Positions 6,648-15,266 of a DNA stretch of 34,190 nucleotides are shown here, piece after piece. This stretch comes from Nocardiopsis suaedae (GTDB lineage: Bacteria; Actinomycetota; Actinomycetes; Streptosporangiales; Streptosporangiaceae). The DNA is taken from positions 1 to 34,190 of the forward strand of contig NZ_JAQFWP010000073.1 of NCBI RefSeq assembly GCF_027706745.1, written 5' to 3'. The notes below the pieces were generated by a model. That model searched no databases and had not been told where the DNA came from. It saw nothing but the letters and a program-made list of their open reading frames with translations. The translations under genes were made by a program, and so were the position numbers. Position 1 is the first letter of the stretch. Every line of letters starts with the position of its first letter.

Positions 6648-7757
6648 TCAGGCCAGCCGCTTGGCGGCGGCCTCGACGCGCTCGTCGGTGGCGGTGAAGG
6701 CCACCCGCACGTGCTCGGCGCCCTTCGGCCCGTAGAAATCACCGGGGGCGACCAGGATGCCGCGCCCGGCCAGCTCGGCGACGGCGCCCCAGGCGTCCAG
6801 CCCCGGGCGGCGCGCCCACAGGTACAGCCCCGCCTCGGAGTGGTCGATGGTCCACCCGGCCGACTCCAGCGCCCCGCGCAGGGCCTCGCGGCGGGCGCGG
6901 TAGCGCGCCTTCTGGTCCTCGGCGTGCGCGTCGTCGTCGAGCGCCGCGCCCATGGCGGCCTGTACCGGCGCCGGGACGATCATCCCGGCGTGCTTGCGCA
7001 CCGCCAGCAGCTCGGCGATCAGCTCGGAGTCGCCGGCCACGAACCCGGCCCGGTACCCGGCCAGGTTGGAGCGCTTGGAGGTGGAGTGCAGCGCCAGCAG
7101 GTTGGCATGCGAGCCGCCGCACACGTCCGGGTGGAGGACCGACAGCGGCCGCTCGCCCTCCCAGTCCAGGTCCAGGTAGCACTCGTCGGAGGCGACGATG
7201 ACCCCCCGCTCGCGCGCCCAGTCGACCACCTGCGCAAGGTGGTCGGCGCCGAGCACGCGGCCGGTGGGGTTGGCCGGGGAGTTGATCCACACCAGGCCCG
7301 GCCGCTCGGGGCCGAGCGCGGTGAGCCCGTCGGCGGGAAGCGGGCGCGCGCCCGCCAGGCGGATCCCGGCGTCGTAGGTGGGGTAGGCCAGCTCGGGGTG
7401 GACGACGGTGTCGCCCTCGCCCAGGCCCAGTAGCGTCGGCAGCCAGGCCACCAGCTCCTTGGTGCCGATGGCGGGCAGCACGTCCCCGTCCGGGTCGACC
7501 TGCACGCCGTGCCTTCGCTCCAGCCATCCGGCGGCCGACGCGCGCAGCGCCGGGGTGCCGTGCGTGGCCGGGTACCCGGGGGCGTCGGCCGCGGCGGCCA
7601 GCGCCCGCCGCACGACCTCGGGCACCGGGTCGACCGGGGTGCCGATCGACAGGTCCACGATCCCGTCCGGGTGCTCCGCCGCCGTCGCCTTGTGCGGCGC
7701 GAGGCGGTCCCAGGGGAAGACCGGCATCCGGTCGGCGAGGCGTCGTCGTTCCGCCAT
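6648..7757 (-). CDS. dapC: Succinyldiaminopimelate aminotransferase
   Basis: A 369-residue fold-type I PLP aminotransferase that converts N-succinyl-2-amino-6-ketopimelate plus glutamate to N-succinyl-LL-DAP, linking DapD and DapE. Visible family features are LSIGTPVDPVPE near the N-terminus, the substrate-loop YPATHGTPALR, INSPANPTGR, the PLP-pyridine Asp in VASDECYLD (D191) and the PLP Lys in STSKRSNLAGYRAGF (K228). ATG 7757 (MAERRRLADRMPVFPWD) is preferred because GGAG lies 9 bases upstream; GTG at 7760 or 7772 is possible. The gene follows fdxA in the same direction, the arrangement of fdxC-dapC in mycobacteria and Streptomyces, but a strong hairpin lies between them, so read-through may be limited. 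Specificity for the DAP pathway rests on that context and family resemblance. Confidence 0.9.
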   Translation of the reverse strand: MAERRRLADRMPVFPWDRLAPHKATAAEHPDGIVDLSIGTPVDPVPEVVRRALAAAADAPGYPATHGTPALRASAAGWLERRHGVQVDPDGDVLPAIGTKELVAWLPTLLGLGEGDTVVHPELAYPTYDAGIRLAGARPLPADGLTALGPERPGLVWINSPANPTGRVLGADHLAQVVDWARERGVIVASDECYLDLDWEGERPLSVLHPDVCGGSHANLLALHSTSKRSNLAGYRAGFVAGDSELIAELLAVRKHAGMIVPAPVQAAMGAALDDDAHAEDQKARYRARREALRGALESAGWTIDHSEAGLYLWARRPGLDAWGAVAELAGRGILVAPGDFYGPKGAEHVRVAFTATDERVEAAAKRLA

Positions 7758-7812
7758 CACATTCTGCTCCACACGGCTCGGTCCCGCCCCCTGCCCCGGG
7801 GCGGGCTCTGAC

Positions 7813-7845
7813 GGGACCGGGCCCGGCTACGCCGGGCCCGGTCCC
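7813..7845 (-). terminator. Strong hairpin between fdxA and dapC
   Basis: GGGACCGGGCCCGG and CCGGGCCCGGTCCC are perfect 14-bp arms with loop CTACG. A second, weaker inverted repeat (GGACCGC/GCGGTCC) lies closer to the fdxA stop. It probably terminates fdxA wholly or partly. Confidence 0.75.
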
Positions 7846-7956
7846 CTGGTTCCAGAACGGCCCTACCCGCACCGCACGGGCGCCAAGCGGCGCCGTGCGC
7901 CGCGGACCGCCGGCCGCCCCGGTGTGCCCGCGGTCCGGGCGCGGCCGTCGTTCCGG

Positions 7957-8283
7957 CTACTCGCCTTCCGCCTGCGGGGGCAGCTTGGCGATGATCGGGT
8001 GGTCGGTGTCGTATTTGCCGACCTTCGACGCACCCCCGGGGGACCCGATCTCGTCGAAGAACTCGACGTTCGCCTTGTAGTACTCGGACCACTGCTCGGG
8101 CAGGTCGTCCTCGTAGTAGATGGCCTCCACGGGGCACACCGGTTCGCAGGCGCCGCAGTCGACGCACTCGTCCGGGTGGATGTAGAGCATGCGCTCGCCC
8201 TCGTAGATGCAGTCGACAGGGCACTCTTCGATGCAGGCCTTGTCGAGCACATCGACGCACGGCTGCGCGATGACGTAGGTCAC
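7957..8283 (-). CDS. fdxA: 7Fe ferredoxin ([3Fe-4S][4Fe-4S])
   Basis: A 108-residue soluble electron carrier. The N-terminal cluster motif is CVDVLDKACIEECPVDCIYEG and the second is CVDCGACEPVCPVEAIYYED, the spacing of the seven-iron FdxA/FdxC family of actinobacteria, with the usual C-terminal extension (YYKANVEFFDEIGSPGGASK). Known roles of relatives include electron delivery to cytochromes P450 and other redox enzymes. GTG 8283 is well supported: GAGGAG lies 7 bases upstream and the protein begins VTYVIAQPC as in relatives. It is divergent from the SH3-like gene across about 190 bases and upstream of dapC. Confidence 0.95.
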   Translation of the reverse strand: MTYVIAQPCVDVLDKACIEECPVDCIYEGERMLYIHPDECVDCGACEPVCPVEAIYYEDDLPEQWSEYYKANVEFFDEIGSPGGASKVGKYDTDHPIIAKLPPQAEGE

Positions 8284-8475
8284 GTCGTTACTCCTCTTCG
8301 GTCTTCGCCACGTTGACCGCGTGCAAGGGTCTTCGCTGTCGTAGCCTGGGCGACGCCGGGCATCCGGCACGCGGACTCGCCGGGCTCACGTCAGACGATT
8401 CGCAGATTCCAGTATTGCGCTCAGTGGGCTCACGTGCCCAATTGGGGGTCGGATCGAGTGGAGTACGGGGCACGA

Positions 8476-8724
8476 ATGGCCCGTGAGGCCTCCCCCGGGG
8501 ACGTGGGGCGCCGCGCCGTACTGCGCGTGCGGCTGCCCGACGGCCGGTTCCGGGATATCGTCGGTGTCCTGGAACGGTGGAGCGACGGCACCATCTCGGT
8601 GCGCAGGCGCGACGGTGCGCCGGTCGAGGTGGCCGAGGCCGACGTCGCCGGAAGCAGGCTGGTGCCGCAGCACCCGCCCGAGCGGCGCCGGCCGGACCGG
8701 GGGGACCCCGACACGGAACGGTAG
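8476..8724 (+). CDS. Stand-alone SH3-like protein resembling the N-terminal domain of Rv0428c-type acetyltransferases
   Basis: An 82-residue protein (from ATG 8476). The core, GRRAVLRVRLPDGRFRDIVG followed by VLERWSDGTISVRRRDG and VEVAEADVAGSRLVP, reads as a small five-stranded SH3-like barrel. In actinobacteria such a domain is commonly the N-terminal part of a GNAT acetyltransferase (the SH3 of Rv0428c). Here the frame stops after a charged tail (PPERRRPDRGDPDTER) and no acetyltransferase follows, so the domain stands alone. GTG 8458 or 8434 would extend the start; the domain boundary favours 8476 but no strong Shine-Dalgarno decides it. It is followed after 51 bases by the unknown gene at 8776. 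Function unknown. Confidence 0.6.
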   Translation: MAREASPGDVGRRAVLRVRLPDGRFRDIVGVLERWSDGTISVRRRDGAPVEVAEADVAGSRLVPQHPPERRRPDRGDPDTER

Positions 8725-8775
8725 GAACGGACGACAGCGGAGCCGGACCGGCAACGGAGCGCCCGGCAGGGGGAG

Positions 8776-10125
8776 GTGCCGACCCACGCCATGCAGGAGA
8801 CCGTCGCGTCCGCGCTCGCGCAGCTGGCCCGGCTGGACCCGCGCGCCGCGCGCCTGGCCGAGAACGCCCTGGCCTCCCTCACCGGGGGCGGCGAACTGGA
8901 GGAGCTGACGCAGCGGTCGGTCCAGGAGTTCTGCTGGTACGTGCTGCCGGTCCGGTTCGCCGGGGAGACCGGCGAGCGCATGCTCACCGCCCGCTCCCTG
9001 GGGCGCCTGTTCTCCCTGCTGGACCTGGACCGCTACGCCGCGATCTGCTCGTCCACCACCACCCGCACCATCCTGGACGCCCACTCCTCCGGCCACGACA
9101 GCGGCCTGGCCGCCTACCGCCGGGCGATGCGCGCCTCCGGGGTGGAGCCGCCCGACCTGGCCGAGCTGACCTGGGGCACCGCCCTGGGCGCCGCCGAGAT
9201 CTCCGCGCACCAGGCCACCTCGGCCGCCCTGGAGCTGGCCATCGCCGCGGGCGAGGTGCGGCCGGGCGCCCGCGGCTGGCGCACCGCCCAGGAGCGGTTC
9301 GCCCGCGCCTTCCTCACCCAGCCCGACGGGCAGGGCCGCAGCCGCCTGGACCGGGTGCGCGAGGAGCGGGTGCGCGGCTGGCTCGGCTCGCCCTCGCACC
9401 CGCACCGCCAGCGGCTCTGGCCGCTGCTGGGCCAGCTCATCGTGGGCGCGGAGCCGCCGCCGGACGCCGACGCGGCGCTGGCGCCGGTGCACCGCCTGCT
9501 CGACTTCGCCGACGAGGGCATCGGCCTCACCCAGATCGGCTACATCTCCCCCACCGCGGTGCGCGAGCTGTGCGCCGAGTTCGACTGGGCCACCTCGCCG
9601 TCGCCGCCGCGCAGCGAGACCGACGCCATGCAGCTCATCTCACTGCACAAGCTGCTGCGCGGGATGCGCGCGGTGCGCAGGGCGGGCCGCCGCATGGTGC
9701 TGACCCGCCGCGGTCGGCGGCTGCACGGCGACGGAACCGAGCTGTGGCGCGCGGTGGCCGACAGCGTGCTGGACTCCGACGGGTTCGCCCAGGCCGCCAC
9801 CGAGACCCTGTTGGGGCTGCTGCTGCAGCGCTCCCCGCGGGCCACCGGCAGCCACGCCCGCGCCGAGCGCTCGGACGTGATGGAGGAGGCCCGCCAGGTG
9901 CTGGCCGAGGCCGGGTGGGGCGGCGACGCGTCCGGGGACTCCCCGGACACCGCCCAGGTGCACGCGGTGCTGCTGCAGGTCACCTGGCTGCTGGAGACGC
10001 TGGGCTTCGTCCGCCGCAGCGACCTGGTCGGCGGCACCGGCACCCCGGACCTGACCCGCAGCGGCCAGGCGTTCGCCCTGACCGCCATGCACCGCTCGGC
10101 CACCGCGCCCAGCACGTCGCTGTGA
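8776..10125 (+). CDS. Unknown 449-residue protein with a C-terminal winged-helix-like region
   Basis: Function not recognised. The first half is helical and starts with a conserved-looking stretch, ETVASALAQLARLDPRAARL, then ENALASL. The second half contains LLDFADEGIGLTQIGYISP and, after a helix, LRGMRAVRRAGRRMVLTRRG. That layout (strand LT-x-x-GY, helix, then hairpin RLVLTxRG) is seen in actinobacterial proteins annotated as pRiA4b ORF-3-like, where it looks like a winged helix. No catalytic motif, signal peptide or membrane helix is visible. The start is unresolved: GTG 8776 directly follows a GGGGGAG, and ATG 8791 is 14 bases from it. It lies 51 bases after the SH3-like gene in the same direction. 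Confidence 0.75.
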   Translation: MPTHAMQETVASALAQLARLDPRAARLAENALASLTGGGELEELTQRSVQEFCWYVLPVRFAGETGERMLTARSLGRLFSLLDLDRYAAICSSTTTRTILDAHSSGHDSGLAAYRRAMRASGVEPPDLAELTWGTALGAAEISAHQATSAALELAIAAGEVRPGARGWRTAQERFARAFLTQPDGQGRSRLDRVREERVRGWLGSPSHPHRQRLWPLLGQLIVGAEPPPDADAALAPVHRLLDFADEGIGLTQIGYISPTAVRELCAEFDWATSPSPPRSETDAMQLISLHKLLRGMRAVRRAGRRMVLTRRGRRLHGDGTELWRAVADSVLDSDGFAQAATETLLGLLLQRSPRATGSHARAERSDVMEEARQVLAEAGWGGDASGDSPDTAQVHAVLLQVTWLLETLGFVRRSDLVGGTGTPDLTRSGQAFALTAMHRSATAPSTSL

Positions 10126-10214
10126 CCGGGTCCCCGGCCGCGCCTGTGACCGGCGCCGCACCGCCCGCCGCGCCCGGTCCGGCACCCTCAGCAGGACCCG
10201 TGCCCGGGGCCCCT

Positions 10215-10244
10215 TAGCCTGGAGGCGTCGGCCCGGACGCCTCC
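10215..10244 (+). promoter_or_regulatory. Candidate -10 followed by a 5' hairpin, upstream of the M50 gene
   Basis: TAGCCT (10215-10220) is followed at once by GGAGGCGTC, a 6-base loop and GACGCCTCC, a perfect 9-bp hairpin. If transcription starts about 7 bases after TAGCCT, the transcript would begin inside or next to this hairpin, with a leader of about 80 bases before ATG 10308. The 12 bases TAGCCTGGAGGC recur exactly before the DUF3054 gene. Confidence 0.45.
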
Positions 10245-10307
10245 CCCGCCGCCCGCGCGGCCGACCGCCAGCGTTCACGATCAGCAGTCACGACCTGTGG
10301 GAGCAGC

Positions 10308-11456
10308 ATGTCCACGCCCGATCCGGCCGGTACGGATTCCGAGACGCCCGCCCAGAGCGCCGGCCCGGAGGGGGAGGAGCCGCAGGGCGCCGTGGCGACC
10401 GATGCGGCCGGCTCCGACGAGGACGCCGCAATCACCGGGGAATCCGGGGATCCCGACGGAGCCGACGGCTCCGGGAACGGCGCCGCCGAGGGCTCCGGGA
10501 GCGCCGACGGAGCCGAGACCGGCGAGGACGACGCGGGCAAGGGCGACCCGGGCGACGCCTCCGGGGAGGAGGCCGCCGGCGACGGCGCCTCCGCACCCGC
10601 CCGCTCCTCCGTCTTCGACCTGCTGCCCAGCCCGGTCTTCCTGCTGATCCTGGGCATCACCGGCTTCGCCGGGTACTTCTCCTGGACCCGCTGGGAGGAG
10701 ACGCAGGACCTGTACACCTATGGCGGAACGCCCTACGCGCCGTTCGTGTTCATCGTGGGCGCCTGGATCCTGTCGGTCGCGGTGCACGAGTTCGCCCACG
10801 CCCTGGTCGCCTACCTGAGTGGCGACCGCGGCCTGCGCGGCAGCGGGTACCTGCGGCTCAACCCGCTGGCCTACCGGGAGCGCCGGATCGCCGGGACGGG
10901 CGAGACCGGCGGGGGCGTGTTCACCGGCCTGGTGATGCCGGTGGTGTTCGTCGTGCTCGGCGGGATCGGCCTGACGGGGCCGGCCTCCTACGTCGACCGC
11001 GGGGCGCTCGGCGGCCGGGGCCGCCGCATGCTGGCGCCGCTCGCCGGGATCGTGGCGAGCCTGGTGCTGGCGGCGGGGTTCGCGGTCGCGGTGATGCTCC
11101 TGGTTCCCGCCGGGATGGTGACCGACAACTGGCTCATCGGCGGCCTGATGTTCCTGTGCTACCTCAACCTGACGGCGGCGCTGGTGAACCTGCTCCCCAT
11201 CCCCGGCCTGGACGGCTACGGCGTGTTCGTCCCGCTGCTGGAGGCGGCCACGGCCAGCCCCCGGACGTTCGCGGCGATGGAGCGCGTCGCGCGCGGCTTC
11301 GGCCTCTTCGGCACCATCGCCGTCTTCGCGGTGCTGTGGTTCGACACGGTGAACATGGCCTACATCAACGCCATGACCGGGCTCTTCCAGAAGATCGGCA
11401 TGCCGCAGATGGACATCTTCTTCGGCGAGCTGCTGATGCGGTTCTGGCTGAGCTGA
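10308..11456 (+). CDS. M50-family (site-2-protease-like) membrane metalloprotease
   Basis: A 382-residue integral membrane protein. The zinc motif HEFAH (H160-H164) lies in the membrane segment VGAWILSVAVHEFAHALVAYL, and the third-ligand motif NLLPIPGLDG (N294-G303, ligand D302) lies in a later helix, as in bacterial site-2 proteases. About six hydrophobic segments are visible. The first about 98 residues are unusual: a Glu/Asp/Gly/Ser/Ala-rich, probably disordered cytoplasmic tail without Lys or Arg for long stretches. No PDZ or CBS domain is seen. GGGAG lies 4 bases before the ATG. Substrates are unknown; intramembrane cleavage of anti-sigma factors or membrane proteins is only a family-level expectation. 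Confidence 0.88.
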   Translation: MSTPDPAGTDSETPAQSAGPEGEEPQGAVATDAAGSDEDAAITGESGDPDGADGSGNGAAEGSGSADGAETGEDDAGKGDPGDASGEEAAGDGASAPARSSVFDLLPSPVFLLILGITGFAGYFSWTRWEETQDLYTYGGTPYAPFVFIVGAWILSVAVHEFAHALVAYLSGDRGLRGSGYLRLNPLAYRERRIAGTGETGGGVFTGLVMPVVFVVLGGIGLTGPASYVDRGALGGRGRRMLAPLAGIVASLVLAAGFAVAVMLLVPAGMVTDNWLIGGLMFLCYLNLTAALVNLLPIPGLDGYGVFVPLLEAATASPRTFAAMERVARGFGLFGTIAVFAVLWFDTVNMAYINAMTGLFQKIGMPQMDIFFGELLMRFWLS

Positions 11457-11531
11457 TCGGGCCCGTGCCCGGCCGGTGCGCGGCCCGGCTCGGCCGATCG
11501 GTCCCGGCCCCTCGAACCCGGCCGGTGCGGC

Positions 11532-11960
11532 TCAGGCGTCGCGCGCACCGGACGGCGGGGTGAACACGACCGCCAGCACCACGGCGGCCACCCCGCCGAA
11601 GAGGTAGGCGTGGTTGATCCCGGCGGCGGCGAAGATGACGTCGCCGGTCTCGCCCGCCCACACCAGCGCCGTCTGCGCCAGGGTCCACCCGGCCGCGCAG
11701 ACGCCCGCCCCGGCGCGCGAGGCGGTGGCCCAGCCCGCCAGCCGGACCGCCGCGTACATCACGCACAGCCACACCAGCAGGGCGGCGCCGGAGACCACCT
11801 GGCCCAGCGGGCCGCTCAGCCACAGCCAGGCGAGCCAGCCGGACAGCACCCCGCCCACGATCCCGGCGACCACCGCGGCGCAGAACAGGGCCGGGAGGAC
11901 GACGAAGTCGACGGCGGACGCGAAGGGGCCGGAACGGCCCGCGGAAGCGGAATCGGGCAC
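11532..11960 (-). CDS. Small integral membrane protein next to mshB
   Basis: A 142-residue protein with four hydrophobic segments: about residues 17-40 (VDFVVLPALFCAAVVAGIVGG), 43-70, 75-98 and 112-134 (AYLFGGVAAVVLAVVF). Charged residues are few and sit at the ends. It resembles short membrane proteins (DUF6113-like) that neighbour mshB in other actinobacteria; this is recalled and not tested. GTG 11960 has no Shine-Dalgarno but TAGGCT lies 6 bases upstream, fitting a leaderless start. It is downstream of mshB in the same direction, with the second stem-loop element in between. Function unknown. Confidence 0.72.
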   Translation of the reverse strand: MPDSASAGRSGPFASAVDFVVLPALFCAAVVAGIVGGVLSGWLAWLWLSGPLGQVVSGAALLVWLCVMYAAVRLAGWATASRAGAGVCAAGWTLAQTALVWAGETGDVIFAAAGINHAYLFGGVAAVVLAVVFTPPSGARDA

Positions 11961-11966
11961 GTAGGA

Positions 11967-11972
11967 AGCCTA
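11967..11972 (-). promoter_or_regulatory. Candidate -10 (TAGGCT), leaderless membrane-protein gene
   Basis: TAGGCT on the minus strand, 6 bases before GTG 11960. No Shine-Dalgarno is present in the intervening TCCTAC. Confidence 0.55.
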
Positions 11973-12006
11973 AGACACACGACACGGGAGCCGTCCCCCC
12001 GCCGAT

Positions 12007-12062
12007 GATCTCGGGAAGAACGACCCTGCTAACGCGGATTCAGCGTCGTTTTCCCCGAGATC
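12007..12062. repeat. Stem-loop element, copy 2
   Basis: GATCTCGGGAAGAACGAC and GTCGTTTTCCCCGAGATC pair over 18 positions with one mismatch and one G-U, closing a 20-base loop that contains AACGCGG. It shares its sequence with the element at 6361-6420. It lies between the 3' end of mshB and the start of the membrane-protein gene. Confidence 0.8.
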
Positions 12063-12083
12063 AACGCCAGAGGGGCGGGGCCT

Positions 12084-12944
12084 CTAGGCGAACAGGTCGG
12101 TCTCGAATCCGTCCGGCCCCGGACGGGGCGTCGGCCCGCGCAGCAGCGTGAAGTGCTCGACCGCGTCGATCTCCTGGGCGATCCCGTTGGACAGCGCGAA
12201 CCGCTCGCCGTCGACGGAGATCTGCGTGGCGTGCGCCCTCATGGCCAGCGCCTTGGCGGCCCAGTGCGCCGAAGCGTCGATGCGGGTGGTCACCCGCGCG
12301 TCGGGGGCGCCCGGCGCGATGTCGCCGACCTCGTAAGGGGCGGTGAACGGCCCCGGCTCCTCCTGGAGGCGCGCCACCTGCTCCTCCAGGCGCGTCCTCG
12401 GCTGGGCGATGGCGTAGAGCTTCCGGGTCTGCCAGGGCTGGCCCGCCAGCGCGCGCTCAGCCGCCTTCTCGAAGGCCCGCAGGGTGACGCGGTGGGCCTG
12501 GATGTGGTCGGGGTGCCCGTAGCCGCCGTTGTCGTCGTAGGTGACGACCACGTGCGGGCGGACCTCGCGGATCACCTCGGCGAGGCGGAGCGCCGCCTCC
12601 TCCACATCGGCCTGCCAGAAGCACGTCGGGTCGTCGTTGGTCGGCGCGCCCATCATCCCGGAGTCCCGGTACCGTCCGGCTCCCCCGAGGAAGCGGTGGT
12701 CCCGCACGCCCAGCGCCAGGCAGGCCTTGTCGAGCTCCCCCACGCGGTACTCGCCCAGACCGCCCCCGCGCTCCTCGGCCAGGTGCCCCAGCTCGGGCGG
12801 GATCACCTCCCCCCGCTCGCCGAGCGTGCAGGTGACCAGGGCGACGTCGGCGCCCTCGGCGGCGTACTTGGCCATGGTGGCGCCGGTGACGATCGTCTCG
12901 TCGTCGGGGTGGGCGTGCACCAGCAGCAAACGGCGGTCGGTCAT
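12084..12944 (-). CDS. mshB: GlcNAc-Ins deacetylase of mycothiol biosynthesis
   Basis: A 286-residue zinc amidohydrolase that deacetylates N-acetylglucosaminyl-myo-inositol, the second committed step towards mycothiol, the actinobacterial redox thiol. It follows M. tuberculosis MshB closely: [11 protein letters not shown] (zinc H12 and D15), [25 protein letters not shown] and [16 protein letters not shown] with zinc H147. The C-terminus [15 protein letters not shown] and LSNGIA also matches. ATG 12944 is chosen because the conserved sequence starts at residue 5; further upstream the frame is non-conserved. TATCGT lies 8 bases before the ATG and there is no Shine-Dalgarno. It is divergent from the S9 peptidase gene across 102 bases. 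Confidence 0.94.
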   Translation of the reverse strand: MTDRRLLLVHAHPDDETIVTGATMAKYAAEGADVALVTCTLGERGEVIPPELGHLAEERGGGLGEYRVGELDKACLALGVRDHRFLGGAGRYRDSGMMGAPTNDDPTCFWQADVEEAALRLAEVIREVRPHVVVTYDDNGGYGHPDHIQAHRVTLRAFEKAAERALAGQPWQTRKLYAIAQPRTRLEEQVARLQEEPGPFTAPYEVGDIAPGAPDARVTTRIDASAHWAAKALAMRAHATQISVDGERFALSNGIAQEIDAVEHFTLLRGPTPRPGPDGFETDLFA

Positions 12945-12952
12945 GGCACCCG

Positions 12953-12958
12953 ACGATA
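12953..12958 (-). promoter_or_regulatory. Candidate -10 (TATCGT), leaderless mshB
   Basis: TATCGT on the minus strand, 8 bases before ATG 12944, in the divergent region shared with the S9 peptidase gene. Confidence 0.5.
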
Positions 12959-13034
12959 CCGGGGCCCAACCGGCGATCCCCCCGGAACCGGTGAGGCGCA
13001 CGCGCCCCGCGCACCCGGGGACCACACGATGGGC

Positions 13035-13040
13035 GACAAT
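13035..13040 (+). promoter_or_regulatory. Candidate -10 (GACAAT), leaderless S9 peptidase gene
   Basis: GACAAT ends 6 bases before ATG 13047. No Shine-Dalgarno is present. An in-frame ATG at 13029 overlaps this site and is the alternative start. Confidence 0.4.
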
Positions 13041-13046
13041 CGCCGC

Positions 13047-15227
13047 ATGAGCTTTCCACGGCAAGAAGCGCGGACGCGGCGGTTCACGCTGGGCGTCCCC
13101 CGGTCATTCGCCCTCTCCCCCGACGGCCGGAAGGTCGCCTTCCTGCGGAGCAGGCACGGCACCGACGGCGCCGCATGCCTGTGGCTGCTCGACCTGGACA
13201 CCGGCGCGGAGCGGCTGCTGGCCGACCCGCACGCCATCGGCGGCTCCGAGGAGGACATGCCGCCGGAGGAGCGCGCGCGCCGCGAACGGCTGCGGGTGAG
13301 CAGCGGCGGCATCGTGGCCTACAGCACCGACGAGGCCTTCACCCGGGCGGTGTTCGCCCTGTCCGGGCGCCTGTACTGCGTGGACCTGGTGGGCGACGAC
13401 GCCGCGCCGTTCGAGCTGCCCGCCGCCACTCCGGCGGTGGATCCGCGCATCTGCCCGCGCGGGGAGTCGGTCGCCTACGTGTGCCGGGGCGCCCTGCGGG
13501 TGGCGTCGGTGGGCTCCGGCGCCGACCGCGCCGTCGCCGAACCCGATGGGCCCGGGGTGACCTGGGGCCTGGCCGACTTCATCGCCGCCGAGGAGATGGG
13601 GCGCCACCGCGGCATGTGGTGGTCGCCGGACTCCTCGGCGCTGCTGGCCGCGCGGGTCGACGAGTCCATGGTCGCCCGGTGGCACATCTCCGACCCCGGG
13701 ACCCCGGAGGCCGAGGCGCAGCCGATGGCCTACCCGGCGGCCGGGACGGACAACGCCGAGGTCCGCCTGGCCGTCCTGGAGGTGCGCGGCGGCGACGGCC
13801 CGCCCGAGCCGCAGTGGCTGGAGTGGGACCGGGAGGCCCTGCCCTACCTGGCCACCGCCGGGTGGACGACCGGACCGGACGGAACCCCCACCGCCGTGTT
13901 CGGCGCGCAGAGCCGCGACCAGCGCACCCTCACCGTCTTCAGCGCCGACCCGGCCACCGGGCTGACCGGACCGGTGCGCACCGAGACCGACCCGGTGTGG
14001 GTGGAGATCATGCCGGGGGTGCCGGACTTCACCGCGAGCGGCGAGCCGGTGTGGATCGGCCGTGAGGAGGGCGGTGAGCGGCGGCTGTTCGTCGGCGGCC
14101 GCCCGATGGGGCCGCCCGGCCTGTACGTGCGCGGGGTGTCCGACGTCGACGGCGACCGGATCCTGTGCTCGGTCTCGCCCGCCGACCGGCCCGGCGCGGT
14201 GGAACTGTGGCTCGTGGACGCCTCCGACGGCTTCGCCGGGCCCATCGAGCTCCCCGGGCTGGAGGGGTCGGCGGTCGACGCCGGGCGGATGCGCGGCGGA
14301 ACGCTGGTGGTGCAGCGGCGCTCGCTGGACGCCTTCGGGGTGCGCACGCTGGTCGTGGCCGACGCCTGGTCGCAGACGCGGGGCACGGCCACCGAGATCG
14401 CCGCGCACGCCGAGGAGCCCGAGCTGCCCGAGCCCCGGCCGCGGCTGTGGCGGGCCGGGGAGCGCCGCATCCCCGCGGCGCTGGTGCTGCCCTCGTGGTT
14501 CGACCCCGAGGGGGCGCACGCCGGGCGGCGGCTCCCGGTGCTGGTCGACCCCTACGGCGGGCCGCACGCCCAGCGGGTGCTGGAGGCGCGCGGGGCGTAC
14601 CTGACCTCGCAGTGGTTCGCCGAGCAGGGCTTCGCGGTGCTGGTGGCCGACGGCCGCGGCACCCCCGGCGTCGGGGTGGAGTGGGAGCAGGCGGTCCACA
14701 CCGACCTGGCCGAGCCGGTGCTGGAGGACCAGGTGGCGGCCCTGCGGGACGCGGCCGAGCGGTACGGGTGCCTGGACCTGGACCGGGTGGGCATCCGGGG
14801 CTGGTCCTTCGGCGGGTACTTGTCGGCGCTGGCGGTACTGCGCCGCCCGGACGTCTTCCACGCGGCGGTGGCCGGGGCGCCGGTGATCGACTGGCGGCTG
14901 TACGACACCCACTACACGGAGCGGTACCTGGGCCTGCCGCAGGAGCGCGCGGAGGACTACCGGCGCAGCTCCCTGCTGGACGACGCGCCGGGGCTGAAGC
15001 GCCCGCTGATGCTGGTGCACGGCCTGGCCGACGACAACGTGGTGTTCGCGCACAGCCAGCGCCTGTCGTCGGCGCTGCTGGCGGCGGGGCGGCCGCACAC
15101 GGTGCTCCCGCTGTCCGGGGTGACGCACATGCCGACCGACGAGACGGTGGCGGAGAACCTGCTGCTGCTCCAGGTGGAGTTCCTGCGCTCGTCCCTGGGC
15201 ATCGGGGACGGGGCCGCCGCGGACTGA
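13047..15227 (+). CDS. S9 family prolyl-oligopeptidase / dipeptidyl-peptidase IV-like serine peptidase
   Basis: A 726-residue peptidase. The N-terminal about 460 residues form the beta-propeller (for example [38 protein letters not shown]), which restricts access to oligopeptides. The C-terminal alpha/beta-hydrolase domain carries the triad: S587 in GWSFGGY, D662 in HGLADDNV and H694 in GVTHMP. The Glu motif used by DPP-IV for the substrate amino terminus is matched by [13 protein letters not shown], so N-terminal dipeptide release is plausible. No signal peptide is visible, suggesting a cytoplasmic enzyme. ATG 13047 starts [16 protein letters not shown], the typical beginning of actinobacterial relatives; ATG 13029 would add six residues. 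A perfect hairpin follows the stop. Confidence 0.92.
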   Translation: MSFPRQEARTRRFTLGVPRSFALSPDGRKVAFLRSRHGTDGAACLWLLDLDTGAERLLADPHAIGGSEEDMPPEERARRERLRVSSGGIVAYSTDEAFTRAVFALSGRLYCVDLVGDDAAPFELPAATPAVDPRICPRGESVAYVCRGALRVASVGSGADRAVAEPDGPGVTWGLADFIAAEEMGRHRGMWWSPDSSALLAARVDESMVARWHISDPGTPEAEAQPMAYPAAGTDNAEVRLAVLEVRGGDGPPEPQWLEWDREALPYLATAGWTTGPDGTPTAVFGAQSRDQRTLTVFSADPATGLTGPVRTETDPVWVEIMPGVPDFTASGEPVWIGREEGGERRLFVGGRPMGPPGLYVRGVSDVDGDRILCSVSPADRPGAVELWLVDASDGFAGPIELPGLEGSAVDAGRMRGGTLVVQRRSLDAFGVRTLVVADAWSQTRGTATEIAAHAEEPELPEPRPRLWRAGERRIPAALVLPSWFDPEGAHAGRRLPVLVDPYGGPHAQRVLEARGAYLTSQWFAEQGFAVLVADGRGTPGVGVEWEQAVHTDLAEPVLEDQVAALRDAAERYGCLDLDRVGIRGWSFGGYLSALAVLRRPDVFHAAVAGAPVIDWRLYDTHYTERYLGLPQERAEDYRRSSLLDDAPGLKRPLMLVHGLADDNVVFAHSQRLSSALLAAGRPHTVLPLSGVTHMPTDETVAENLLLLQVEFLRSSLGIGDGAAAD

Positions 15228-15232
15228 CCGGG

Positions 15233-15266
15233 CCGGGCGGCGCCGGGGGACACCGGCGCCGCCCGG
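15233..15266 (+). terminator. Terminator hairpin of the S9 peptidase gene
   Basis: CCGGGCGGCGCCGG and CCGGCGCCGCCCGG are perfect 14-bp arms with a 6-base loop GGGACA, beginning 5 bases after the stop codon. No T-tract follows. Confidence 0.8.
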
